Source of the DNA: Aculops lycopersici
Taxonomy: Eukaryota > Arthropoda > Arachnida > Trombidiformes > Eriophyidae
Assembly (NCBI GenBank): GCA_015350385.1
Contig: WNKI01000002.1
Location: 9,172,515-9,236,514 of the forward strand
Direction of reading: 5' to 3'
Length of the DNA stretch: 64,000 nt
This document shows positions 11,121 through 23,800 of this stretch, in pieces. Below the pieces are notes generated by a model. It saw only the letters and a list, made by a program, of their open reading frames with translations. It made no database searches and was not told where the DNA came from. Within the stretch, counting starts at the first letter, position 1. Every line of letters starts with the position of its first letter. A program made the position numbers and the translations under genes.

Positions 11121-14100
11121 TGGTAGTTGCAGCTGCAAGTGGCGTCAGTTTTCCATTGCAATTCTCGATCAAATCGAATTACGTAACTCGAGGAGTTGCC
11201 TCCAGCCAATGAATCAATCGATTGATACTCGTGCAAGGTGACTAGTGACAGACGACATGTTACTTGTAACATACCTACACAACTTGCCACCCAAAACGCT
11301 ACAATACACTACAACGCACCAGAAAATTGCCACCAATCCAATTCAACTGAACTCAAATCCAATTCAGTCGAGTCGCAGCCAGAGGAGTCGGTGCAACTCG
11401 ATTGGAGTGAGTCACCCAAAGAATCACCCGCTGCCGAGAGTTTTTAAGTTGTCCACATTATTTACGTCAACTACCTGGGGCCGTCGTGTGAGTCTTATCC
11501 TTGTAGCCGTACTCAACAGTGGCCACGATGGCAGTGAAAGGAAACTGATGTTATCTGCAGAAAACTCTGCTGAAAGCGGAAAAAAAGTTTTCAGTTTTGT
11601 GTGCGCCGCCTGAGCGCAAATGCACGTAGGCCAAGCGCACTCAAATCCCCAACTCGCTCATAGCATCGACTCGCCGCTATATGTATGCCAATCCGCCTAA
11701 AAGGTCCCGCCGCATGCACTCGTCGCTAGCTCACAAACTCCACATTACATCATAAGGCCGCAAGCAAGAGAAAATCCACCTAAACCACTTGATAACTCCC
11801 CCTTCCCTCTTCACGCCCATTGATTCCCCGCGCCGGAAGTGGGCGACAAACCCGGGGCGGCGGCGGCAAGTGGACCTGTGCAGTGACCATATTGATAACA
11901 ACCGTAACAAGCAGCACACAGCGTGTGGGTGCACAGTACATAGCGCACAAGGCATAGCGCATAGCGCAGTGGGCAAGAAGGTGGCCGAAAAAGGGTAGAG
12001 TAAAAAAGCGCAAACACTTACCTGAACCATTTCCTTTGCAAATCCGTGGCGCTGCTTATCGTCGCTGATACGCTGAATTAACTCGCCCATTTCTTCGACC
12101 AGCTGGCGGACAATGTGGCCAATTTGCTTGATATCATCGCCAAACATCACAGCCGGCTGACTGGAGGCCATTGCGGCGTTATGTAACAACGAGCTTGTGG
12201 CCAATTGGCCGCCGCTAGTGGCACCAATACCAATACCATTAGCTGGCCGGGTTCTGTGGACTAGCTCGCCCAGTATGGCAAGTGGCGAGTCGCCTGCCTC
12301 AACGCGGGCCGTCAAGTTGCGCAACCAATTCGATTGGCACCTGGCCGCCTGCACGCGCGGCGCCCACTCACCCCTGGCCAGACACACCAGCACCGCCGGG
12401 TAGGGATCGTTGGGGTTGCCCGAGTGGGCGTGGGCCGGGCACGGCCTCTGGAGCTCCTGTCCCGCCTCCGTGGAGGGCCATCTAATTTGACGCATCACAG
12501 TCTCGGGACACCGCGGGCTACCTGTAGGATTTGTGGCCGCGGTCGCGGGTCCAAGTTCGGTCGCCGAACTGGTGGCCGCCGTCGACTCGCCGCCGCCGCC
12601 GCCGCCCATGGCAAATGGCGACGTTGGCGGCCCAAAGTCCATGACCCAAGGCGGCAATTGGGTTCCCTGCGAGCGAGCAGCGTTTGAGTCTAGGGTATTT
12701 GTTTGAATGGTTGGCGTGGAGGCTGCTGCTGCTCCAATTCCAATTCCAGTTGCTATTGCTATCGGCGAGCTGGCCCCTAATGGTCTAAAGCTAAAGGTCT
12801 CACTGTTGGTTGCAGTTGTTACTGTTGTAGTTGTTGTTGGGCTTGAGTTGTTTTCTGGTATCACATTCTGTTGTTTTGGCCTCCCCATATTGTTGAGGTG
12901 GACGCCTGGAGTAAAGTAATTTTGTGCACCAATTTAGTTCAGTTTGATGGGGTGAGGTTGGTTGGTGTTGAGAGTGGAAGGGAGCGGAAGTTTGGTTAGT
13001 TAAACTGAGCTGTTTGGGACAATGGGGCGCGAGTATATATTAAGTTTTGCTCCAGAGCCTAATGAGCTAAACTGGCTAAGCCAGAGCAAGTAAAGCGGAC
13101 AACAAATTGTTACAATATTAGCGATCTCTTTCTTTATTCTAGCACATTTACTAAAGCTAGAGAATAACGACACGACAAAAACGGAAGTGACACAGAGGAA
13201 GAGATGAAACTAATTGACTTGCCGCCGAGACTAATCCGCCGCCTGAAGCTAGCTTGCCAAGAAAGATGCCCGCCAGTTTGTTATTGGTATTTGCCACTCA
13301 CTTCTATGTTTTGCTTAGCCTAATGGACGCTTAGGCTGAACTTAACTAGATTGTTGTCGAGTGTGGCTTCGGTACACAAAAAAGTGAGCAACAAACCAAC
13401 CAACGAACTTCATTAACTGGTGACACTTGATTTGTTTTGGCAAACTAAAGTAAAGTTAGCTCTCTCGCCTCTTTGCTTGTTAGTTGGTCGTTATTGTGTG
13501 TCCATTTCAAGTCACTGCGTAGTCGCTATTACGCAACAAACACAAATAGACTTGGCGATAGACCAGCGGCAATAGGCTGCTTCGAGGGAACGAAACGAAA
13601 GGAAAACAATAGACTAAATTTGTTGTTTGCGGGGCGCTGTCGAGGACCAAAAAGAACAATAGCATGGAAATTGAACGCCGCCGATTAATTCAATTAAAGC
13701 GCAACGAAGAGCCGACGACGACAACCACAACGCCTACGAGACCTAAAGCGACTGGCCGCTGGCTTTGGGATTAATTAACGTCACTCTCGCGGGGCCTCGC
13801 GAGTCGCAAGCGCAGAAACCCTCGAGGTGATGTGCCACTTGATGGTGTTACGCCTCTCAAGTTTCTCGTCGCTGCTCGTCGTCGTACTGGTCAATCAAGT
13901 TAAAAGAGCAACTTGCAACAACTGGGATCTGGCTCATCGACTGTGTGAGTTATGGGCCCGTTTTTGGCAAGTTTGTTGGCTTAGTCTCTTTTGATGAACT
14001 GAGGAGAGAGAAACAAAGAGGACATTACAACAAGTGGTTGTTTTAGTGGCCAACTTAGTGTTGTTGTTGTTGTAGTAGTAGTCGACGTCTTCGTCGCCGA

Positions 14101-14569
14101 GATGAGGAAAACCTTAACCTTGCTTCTAGGCTCAGGGTTACACTGAGCAGATTGACTCGTCGGCCCCGTAATCGTGGTAATCGTAGTAATAGTGGTAATC
14201 GTCGCGGACAACTTGCATTCAACGATCTGTATCTCTTCTCTCGTTTACATTATCAAATTTACCGGCAAAATGTAAACAAAGTAAATCACACGCTCGAACG
14301 TTTCGTTGTGCCGATGGATTTGTTAAAATTCGTCTGTAGCAAATCCATTTGCAGACTTCACCAACAACCTGTTGTTGGTCCCAAAGTCAGCGGCATCGCT
14401 GAGTTTATGGTAAGCTGCTGGTGCCTTTTGAAAAGAGCAGTCCTCTCTCATCTGATGATTGGATCTCGCGAATCAATTTAAAAGAAAAGACGACGAGGTA
14501 GTCGGGTCTCACTTAATTACCGGTGTATAGTTTTGTTGCTCTCTCTCTCTCTCTCTCTCTCTCTCTNTN

Positions 14570-14608
<39 letters not shown>

Positions 14609-14780
14609 TCGTCGTACGTACGTACGTACGTACGTACCGTACGTACGTACGTACGTNNNNNNNNNNNNNNNNNNNNGTACGTACGTACGTAACGTAACGT
14701 AAAGTTAAAACGTAAAAGTAAACGAACGTACGGTACGGTACGGTCGTACGTACTTACGTTACGTTACGTTAGTTAGTTGT

Positions 14781-14837
<57 letters not shown>

Positions 14838-17800
14838 CACACTGGCGGCGCAAAAAATATGGCAAACAAACTTGGACCTGTAACCAAAGTTTTGCCTTTC
14901 AATTGTGCCGGTGCGACCAGTGAGCAGTAGATCCAATCTCTCGCAGTTGAATCTACTACTAATATTCCTATATTTCAACTCATAAGCGCAATTAAGCGTC
15001 GCCCGGTCAGGTTAATTTAAATGACTCGAGGCCGCGACCATTTGGTGGCGCCATGGTCTTTACTACCTTTTGGCTAGAACAGAACAGAGCGAAGCAAGGC
15101 CAATGGTTGTTTCGAGGAAATCGCATCCCAAACTTCAAGTTGGTAAACGAGAGAAGAGCAGACGCGACAGCGACAAGAATTTTAATTGTGTTTCACAGAA
15201 CTTTGTGCAGACATTTACATAAGAGTTCCATGTACCAGGCTTGAGCAGCAACTCACTACTCAGGTAAATACTCTCGCATCACCAAAGTAACTCGAGACGT
15301 TTAAAGATGATAAAGTGCAAAGGTTCAAAGGAATTATTCCATCGAAATGCGCAATGAGTTCAGAAGAGTTTAGCCAAAGCTTCTATTAATTGTTGCGTCC
15401 GCTATCCCTCTTTCCCTCTGCCTCCTAATACCATTAGCCGTTAGTGTTGCCTCTATCAATAGCCTGAGACGACAACAACAACAACAACCACGAGTTTTGC
15501 TGTTCGAAGTTTTAGTCATCGTCGTCGTCGTCGCGTAGTCATCATAATTGCCAGCGTAATTATAACACTGTTCAGTTAGTTAGTTAGTTGCCAAACTAAA
15601 AGCTAGAAGCGCAACAAACTGACCACCGATAAGATTCGCCACCGTTTCTGTGCGTGAGCTTGTTACGCTCATTTGCTCAATTTGCTAGTGGTGGCAGCAG
15701 CAACAACGGGAGGAGGAGACAGGTAAACGAATCAGAGATGGAGAGACCGAGAGATAAGCGATGTCGTCGTCCTGTATTTAAGTGATGATTATCGACACGG
15801 CAACAACAGATGCAAAATAATTTCTTCAAATGCATCCTATTTGGCCGCTTGAGTTGGAGAATTTGCTCCCAATTTTACTTGGTAGAGCATAGAATTAATG
15901 TGCACTTACCTGTTCCTGTTCCTGGCTGAAGTCCCCCTCCCATTCGGGGGTAGCTATTGTTGGCGGCCGGCACGCACGAGTAGTGGACCTCGAGGTATTT
16001 TGGGGTTCCTGGACAGGAGTCGCCGAAAATGTCATTCGAGGCCAACAATTGGCACGATTGTTTTGCTTGGCAACTGTTTCGATTTGATTTTGTTAAGATG
16101 ATAAATTGTTTTAATTTATTTTCGGTGAGCGAGGGAGAAAATTTGGTTAGTTTTTGTTGTTTTAGTTTTGATCTTTCAGCAAGTTCTATTTACTGGTTGA
16201 AATAGAAAAGAATCTATCAAATTTTAGCCGAGATATTATTATCTTTTGGTGGAGATATCGACGGTAGCTTGTTGGCTCCAATCAACATGGTGGATAGGTA
16301 TGATCAGACAATCCACAAGTGGTCGGCCAGTTGCGTTGGCTGCTGGCCGGTCAAAAGTGACCAGCGAACGGAGGCAAGCCAATAAAACTCTGTGATTGGT
16401 GAATCTAAAGCAATAAAATTTCCCTCCAGCCAGCTTCTCGCCATCCTGTCCATCAGTCCCATCGCTTTTGTCGTAAAACAGGTGGTTGTTGGTTTCGATT
16501 CAACTCAATTCGGATGCATACATCCGACTTTTCAGCTGCGAGAAAGATACTAAAATTTAAAAGTCGCACTAAAAAACTCTCGCTCGTCCTTTTGCGAGCT
16601 TCCCATTCGATTTGCACCCTAAGAGAAATTCTTTCTCTCAAGTCAAAAGTCTCGAGCAAAGATAAAGAGAGACTGAAACTCAAAGAAAGAAGTCTAATCG
16701 ATCGGCTGATTGGTTTGACTTGGTGAAGACACTGACACTAGCACTAATTCTAACTCAAACTCAAACTCAAACGCAATTACCTTTATCGGGGAGCTAGACA
16801 CTTTATTGCAACGCCAACCGAATGGTTCCCTCGAGTTCTCGAATGCAAAGCTCCAATTCGAGCTCTCAAGTTTCTCTCCTCACTCCTCTTCGCTCCTGTG
16901 ATGCAATTAGAAACTCAAACTGGTCAACTCGTCAAAACCAAAACCAAAAATAAAATCAAAGACTCATCTAGACTAGACGAGATGATTGATTTGCATTCGA
17001 GATACAGCGGACACTAGTTTGAATTGAAGCATTTGAAGGAGAGAAAAGGAATCATCGGGATCGGCGAGGAAATTTTAGCGCAAAAGCAGGAGGAGGAGGA
17101 GGAGGAGGAGGAGGAGGAAATTCCTCAAGGTTGGCGATGGAAGTTTCACCTGCCATTGCCATTGTGTCCGTGTGTTGGTTCACCAAAGAGAATTGAGCCA
17201 TCACTTTAAATCCCGAGTCTCCCCATCGAACTTGAGTAGTGGAGACATAGGCGACGACACAGAGTAGCGCAACGCAACGCAAAGTGAGCAGTCATTGCAT
17301 CACTCCTCACTGTTCTCCGATGAGACACAGAAGACAGAATCCAATTGTATGTTGGCAGATGCAGCAGCAGCTCATCTCTTTCAAAGTGGTTGATGCACTT
17401 GATTGGTTTGCCTCCAAGTTGCTCACTGGTCACTAGTGGTGTCCTAATGGTCGGCCAACATCTACTTTAGCTACATCAACTTGAGGGGCAAGCAGGCAAG
17501 AAGAGGTGGAGAAGGAGAGGTACAACCGAGAACTAACAAGTGGTTGGTCGGAAAAATCAACTCGCGCCCCCAGACTCGAGGCAAAAATAAAGGTAAAGGT
17601 AAGAGTTTCGACCACTACCTGTTGGCCTCGTGCTCGTCACCTGCAACTAGCCAACTCTCAGCGACGAGTAGTAGCTCGCAGAAACAACTGGCAACTTGGA
17701 AGAAGAATTAGACACCACAACACGGCAACAACAAGTGTTAGAATTTTCGGCTAGTTCCATTTAAGTGGTTCGCTCGCTGGCACTCGATTGCAATTCAAAA

Positions 17801-20800
17801 TGGAATTGAATAGCAACCATGGAAAACCAGTGACATGCGAAGTGGCAAACGATTTGAGTTTAAACAATTGCGCAATTTCATTACCACAACCAGCGTCTCT
17901 TTCTCTCTCCTGTCACTTGTCTTTTTATTTCTCTTCCTCGCACTGCGATGAAGAGTTGCATCCCACCAGACGACCGCCTACCTGACCAAACTCATCAGCC
18001 ATCGCTGCCGCTGCCGCCGCCGCCGCCGCCGCCGCAGAAGCCGCCCGCCAGTGACACGAGAGGAAGGAAGAGAGACCAGGTGAAATAAACTTCTCCGGAT
18101 CGTCTGGTGCTTGTTTGCTCGGTGCCGCCCAGGTGTAAATCAGTTATTCAGGCTACCGCTGTTGCTGACCCGATGATTTCGCAACAATAAGGCGGCTACT
18201 TTCTTTCTCTCGCTGCGCGCCACCTGAAGTAGTGGTGGTTAGTTGGTTATATTTGGGTGACGAAACGTTAACTAGGATCAGGTCGCTCGGTGGTGGCGGG
18301 GGTTACACAACTGCGCTTTGTGCGCTTGTGTGCCGGCTCACCTGGCTGCAGCGCCAGTGGCAGCAGTGCTGACCACAACGAGCGACCACTGGTCGCGTTA
18401 ATCATGAGCATCACTGCGAGCGAGTTGTGCCTGCGTGATTTATTGATAAGAGCAACGGCGAGTCTGCTTGCTGCTGGTCGTAAAGATACTCTCGTTGCGA
18501 GCGCCGCTCATCCACAGTAGCTGCGACAAATTCATACTCGACTCGCCGACTTTCTAACTGGCTTGCTTGCTGGCTGGCTGGCTGGCTGGCTGGCCGACCG
18601 ACCGATCGCAATGCATGCAGGTTAGGTTAACAGGTGACATTGCGCCATACCCTCTCTCTATCTCTAATCACAGAGAGTTAGCGAGTTGGAGGAAGGAAGA
18701 GAGAAGAAAAGTCGGCTCATTTGCCAAGACCGACCTACCGAGCGACCGACTGATAGACAGACAGACGGACGGACGGACAGGATGACTATGATGCCATCGT
18801 GTTCCTTTCTCCTCTTCCCTTTCCTTTTCCGTCGCTCCATTTGCTGCGACCAAGACCAAAGATGGTCTTGCCAAAAAGTGATCAGTTTGCCTTGCAATCA
18901 GGTGCTAGCTAGATCGCATCGCATCGCATCGCGTTCCATTTCGTTTCGTTTTACTCATCCAACAAAATAATCACGATGGACTCTCTAAGTGAGAGCTTCC
19001 GTTTAGAGGCAATCGAGGACGAAGAGGCTAGAGAAACGAACGTCACAACAACAAAGACAACACTTGAAACAACAAAAAGAAGCGCAAGTCAAGCTGAAGG
19101 AAAAAGAAGGGAAAGTGTAAATGAAACTTTCAATCTAAAACCGACTATAACTTTGCTAACTAGAAAGAGAAACCACAAAAACCAAAGCACCGAAAACAAT
19201 ATGGCCACTAAACGGAAGCCTCAAGTTACCACTCGTGCAACGAGCACAACCACTTCCATTATCATTCCCAAACTTGCAACGACACTTCGGTTGACAAAAC
19301 TAAAGCCGCATTCAGCTGAAACATTAAGAAAAACTGTAAGTCATGTAAAACTTGTGATCATCTCATCATCATCAATATCGTTACTGTTGCTACTCTTTAC
19401 TCTATCGCCGCTAACAACAAAAACAGTAGCAGCAGCAGCAGATGCCTTTGAAAATACAGCGGAACAACATGGGCAGCCAATGGTTCAGTTGCTGGCCTTG
19501 GACTCGCGGGCAGACCAAATGCCGGATTCAATTTATAAAATGGCGCCGCTGCTCTTTGGCGCAGATATAATATCCGATTACTTCATTGAACCGGAAAGTA
19601 GAGCGCCGGTAGCGGGCAGCAACTCGAATTCAAATGCCAATGTCAATGGCAACCAAAGGCAACTGGTGCCGCCGCCACCGCCGCCGCCGCACCAGTCCCA
19701 GATGCAACAGGGAAATTTGGCGCCACTGAAGCAAAGCCAGAATATGAACATGAATTCTAACATGAACCAAATCATGAGGCCAGTCGGCAATAACCAAAAC
19801 AACCAGCAGCAAATGGGACCCAATGGAAATAATAACAACAACAACAACAACAACGTTAATGGGGTTGCGAGTAATAACCAACGAAATGGCCAACAGCAGT
19901 CGTTCAATGGGCAGCAGCAGCAAATGTCATCCGCTGCCTCGATGTCGCCGCCATCTAGAATGATGCAACAGTCGCCGCCATCGATGACTGCCAACAACCA
20001 CAACAACAACTTCCCCCGGGCCGGCAACCAGGTTAATGGTATGGGCAACAATAATCAGCGTGTTGGCAACAACAATAACAACAACAATAATCATAATAAT
20101 AACCAACCAACAAACACCAAGACAATAAGCAACTTATCTGCGCCGGTGGCTATGTCGCAAATAAATCCACAGCAACAGCAACAAATTGAGACCTCGATGA
20201 AGGGAACCAATGGCATGACTGTGGATCAGGTGCTCAGTTCTCTCGGTTTAGTGGTGGAGGCGATGAAGCAGCAAACGATGGCCATGCAAATGATCAGCGG
20301 CCAAATGGTTCAGGCTTCGGCTTCGGCCTCGGCCTCGGCTAAGCAGCAACCGGCATTTGATGTGCAAGTGGCAGGCCCCACTTCTTCCTCAGGTAACAAG
20401 GACGCTGAAGCGCGCGCTCTTCTCGAGTCTTTCGGCGAGCTCATGGGCAGCTTCCGGAGCGCAAGATCAACTAGTGGCAGCGGCAACGGCAACGGCAACG
20501 GAAAGACCACAGAAATTTCAACCAGCTCTTTCGGTGAGCTCATCTCGGGCGCAATCAAGGGCAAAGTGAGCAATCAGCCCGAAGAGGAGCCGGTTATTCT
20601 AATCACCGACACAACAACCACCACAACTCATCCACCAACTACACCGACAACTACAACCACCACAACCACCACAACAACTCCCAAACCAACTACTACAAGC
20701 ACCACCACAACCACAACTACTACCACAACGCCAGCACCACCAACCACAACTACAACCACCACCACGAGAGCACCGGAAACGACCACCAGCTCGACCACCA

Positions 20801-23800
20801 CAACGCAGCAGCCAAAGAAGAAACAAATGCCCAATCCCGAGTCGTCGAGATACATGGTTGTGCCGCAGACAGGAAGTTCCGTTAGCTCGCAGGGTTGGCG
20901 TCGCGTTGTTCCCTTTGACTTTTATCCCCATAGTGTGGGCACAAGCGATGACTTGGATTTGCACCATCTGATGGGGCAAGCGGAAAAAAAGTCCGTCTCC
21001 ATGGCCTACAATAGCCAAGTGGCCGCCGGAGGCTCCAGTGCGGCGAGTCCACTGATGGCCGCTATGATGCAACACCAACTTCCGGTTGCGAATCACGACC
21101 TCGACAACAACTACCGCAGCGTCTCAATGGCCAACTACGGTGGCTCACAGCAGAAACAACCACCAGCCGCCACGGCCTCCTCTACCTCCACCGCTGCAAT
21201 GATGCACGCGATGCAAATGATGGCACAGAAACAGCCGCATCTATTGGCGGCCATGATGCAATACCCTGGTCAACTGATGCACCCCTCAATGATATCGACT
21301 CACCAACAGCAACAGCAACTCAACCACCACCAATTGCAAAATCAACAGCAAAACCAGTATAGGAGTCCAATGGACAGCGTGCACCAAATGATGGCGGCGC
21401 AAATGGCAATGCAACAACAATTTGCTAATAGCGGACAATCAACTGATGCGCATACTACCAACGACCAAGACAGTCAAGCCGAAACTCCCGCCCCGGTGAC
21501 GCAAACAGGTGGCAACGGCGACGGCGGCGGCAAGTGGACGCCCATGCAGCAAGCGATGCAGCTTATGCAACAGCATATGTCGCAAGCCAGCACCGGCGCG
21601 CCCAACTCCGAATCCTCAGGTGGCAGTGGCGACGACTCGGCCAACATTAGCGACGAAATACCGCGACTTCCGTCGTCGATGAGCATGAGGCCCGCGAGCC
21701 AACCGGTGCCCACAAAGACCAGCCAGCTGATGCAGATGTCAATGGCAGCAGCCGCCGCCGGCTCAAAGTCATCGGGTCAGACCAAGACCGGAACCGGAAC
21801 CGGTCCTAGTGCTCTCAAGATCGGCGAGCGGCCACAATTCGATCTGTCCAACTTCCAACTGCTGAGTCCCACGGAAGTTGGCAAGCAGAAGGAGGGAAAG
21901 GCCGTCTCGAATTTGGGGGGTAAGTCGCAGAATAACTCGAACAACGAAAGTCCTGAGCAAGATTTAAGCGGAACTGCCAGCGAGGTTGTGTCGAAGACAA
22001 AGGATTCCAGTTCCGCGGAGCAGGATTTGGAGAGTCAACCGGAAGCGCAAACAACAAGTGTCAGCAACCACAACCAACAGCAGCAGCATCAACCTAAGCA
22101 CCACTCGGCGCCGCATCCAATTGCCGTGCTAGACAGACCACCAACCTCAAAGGCAACCAGCTTCTCAATTCTCGGCGGCAGGTTCAAATTAACTCCATAC
22201 ACCCAAACCCTGCAGTCCATTTGGGAACCATCGAAGGCTTTACTCCAGCAGGCGCTGGGCACTTTCATGTCCTCGGGTCCGCAGCAAGCAATTCTAGGCG
22301 GCCCAATGGGTACGGCCAACATGGCGGCAATGGCAACGGCGGCGGCGGCAGCGGCGGCTGCCTCCAACCTGCAGCAACAGCAAATGGGACTTATGGCCTC
22401 GACAAGTGGGCAGCCCAAGATGATGGTAGCGCGGCGGCCCCGGGGGAGCCGCAAGTTGATTGCGTCGCCAGGTAAGGGCAAGCAAACTCCGGTTAAAGGT
22501 CAGGCGGCCAAGGTAACTAAGGCAAGCAAGTCAACAAGTGGCAGCTCCTCAAAAGCGACCAGCACTGCGAAGAGCAAGGGCACTGGTCAGAGGCAACAGG
22601 TTGCCGCCGCGGCCAGCGAGCGGCGCGCGTCACAGATGCCTGTTGAGTCGGGCGCCGCCGCTTGGCCAGTTGCTAGATCGTTGGCGACCAGGAAAAGTGT
22701 CAGCGGCGGCACTTTGAGCGGCGGTGGTGGTGGTGGTGGTGGTGGTGGTGGTAACAATGACAGTATCAACAGCAACCACAATGTTACTACTGGAAAATAG
22801 AGGAAGAGAGAGAGAGAGCGAGCGATAATTGATGACGACCACTGAGGTTGAATAAAATGAGAAACCAACTTTCGCCTCTTTAGCTCGGGTAGTAATTGGG
22901 CATCCATGTAATGGTTCCGAAGCAACCACTTCACGCTAACACAATGCTAGTTATAATTGTCCTCTCCAAAATCAGGCTCAATAACTCAGTGGAGTCTCTC
23001 TCTCTCTCCCCCTCTCTCTTTGCACCAACAACTTAAGGGCAGGTAAACGGCGCCAAAGCTCCGGCGACTTCCTGTTGTCGTTATCGTGGTCGCGTTGGCG
23101 CAACGAGAGAAATCGTCGTCGTCATCACGTTTTACTTTCCAAACTGCCACTAAAGTTGTTGGCCATTTGGTTTCGCTTCGTTGAGTTTTGTTTTGAGATT
23201 TTGTTCGGCTGACGAGCTGAGCAACGTAGTGTTAAACTCGTGGTTGCTCACTTTTAAACTTGAAAATTTCCCCAAAACAACATGACCAAACGACTGGTCA
23301 TTCTGGTGACAGTGACAGTGGCGGTGGTTGTGGTTGTAGTTGTAGTTGTTGTTGTCGCGCAATCATGTTGTCGTCTCGCTTGTTGCTCACGCTTTTGATT
23401 CATCGTTTTCTCCTCATCTATTTGTGGGTTGCCACTTCAAGTTATAATAAAAGTAAAAAGGACAACGCTTCACTTCCAATTCCATGTCCGTTTCCCTGTA
23501 CACTTGAGAATGCGACGAAAAGCGTCGAAAAGCAACTGGAGCATCACCAAAACTGAACGAGCGAGACCATGAGCTCACAGCGTTGATTTCAAGCAAAACG
23601 TTCAACCAGCGGACGGGTGACAATTAACAAAACAACCATCCACCAGAAGTGGGAGGATGATTTCCATTCATACCACTTAAACTTTTGAGAACGTACATGT
23701 ATTTTTGCCATACATCGTCCTTGGGTAGCAGATGTGCCACTTGCTCAAAGGCTTTGGTACCGCTGCAGTTAGAGTTGAGATGAACTTGTGATGATCATCA

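Larger units (their letters stand above)
7336..12021 (-). other. Latrophilin intron 4, 4.7 kb, with inverted repeats and minisatellite
   Basis: No coding sequence recognised. The intron contains several perfect inverted repeats between 7566 and 8455, a (CA)n tract near 8512-8530, a heptamer array at 10084-10173 and an (AGT)n tract at about 11083-11118. Plus-strand open frames here (for example 10820-11212) are driven by the repeats. Confidence 0.6.
12906..15909 (-). other. Latrophilin intron 3, with assembly gap
   Basis: Intron of 3.0 kb. It contains a CT/ACGT microsatellite complex at 14539-14834 and the run of N. No gene recognised. Confidence 0.6.

Noticed and set aside
11731..12021. Extension of latrophilin exon 4 past 12022
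   Set aside because: A consensus donor stands at 12022 and the next exon fits its phase. The extension shows no GAIN similarity.
20599..21096. Cys/Gly-rich minus-strand frame opposite the Thr tract
   Set aside because: Exact mirror of Thr codons (ACC/ACA read as GGT/TGT). It is a shadow of the nested gene.
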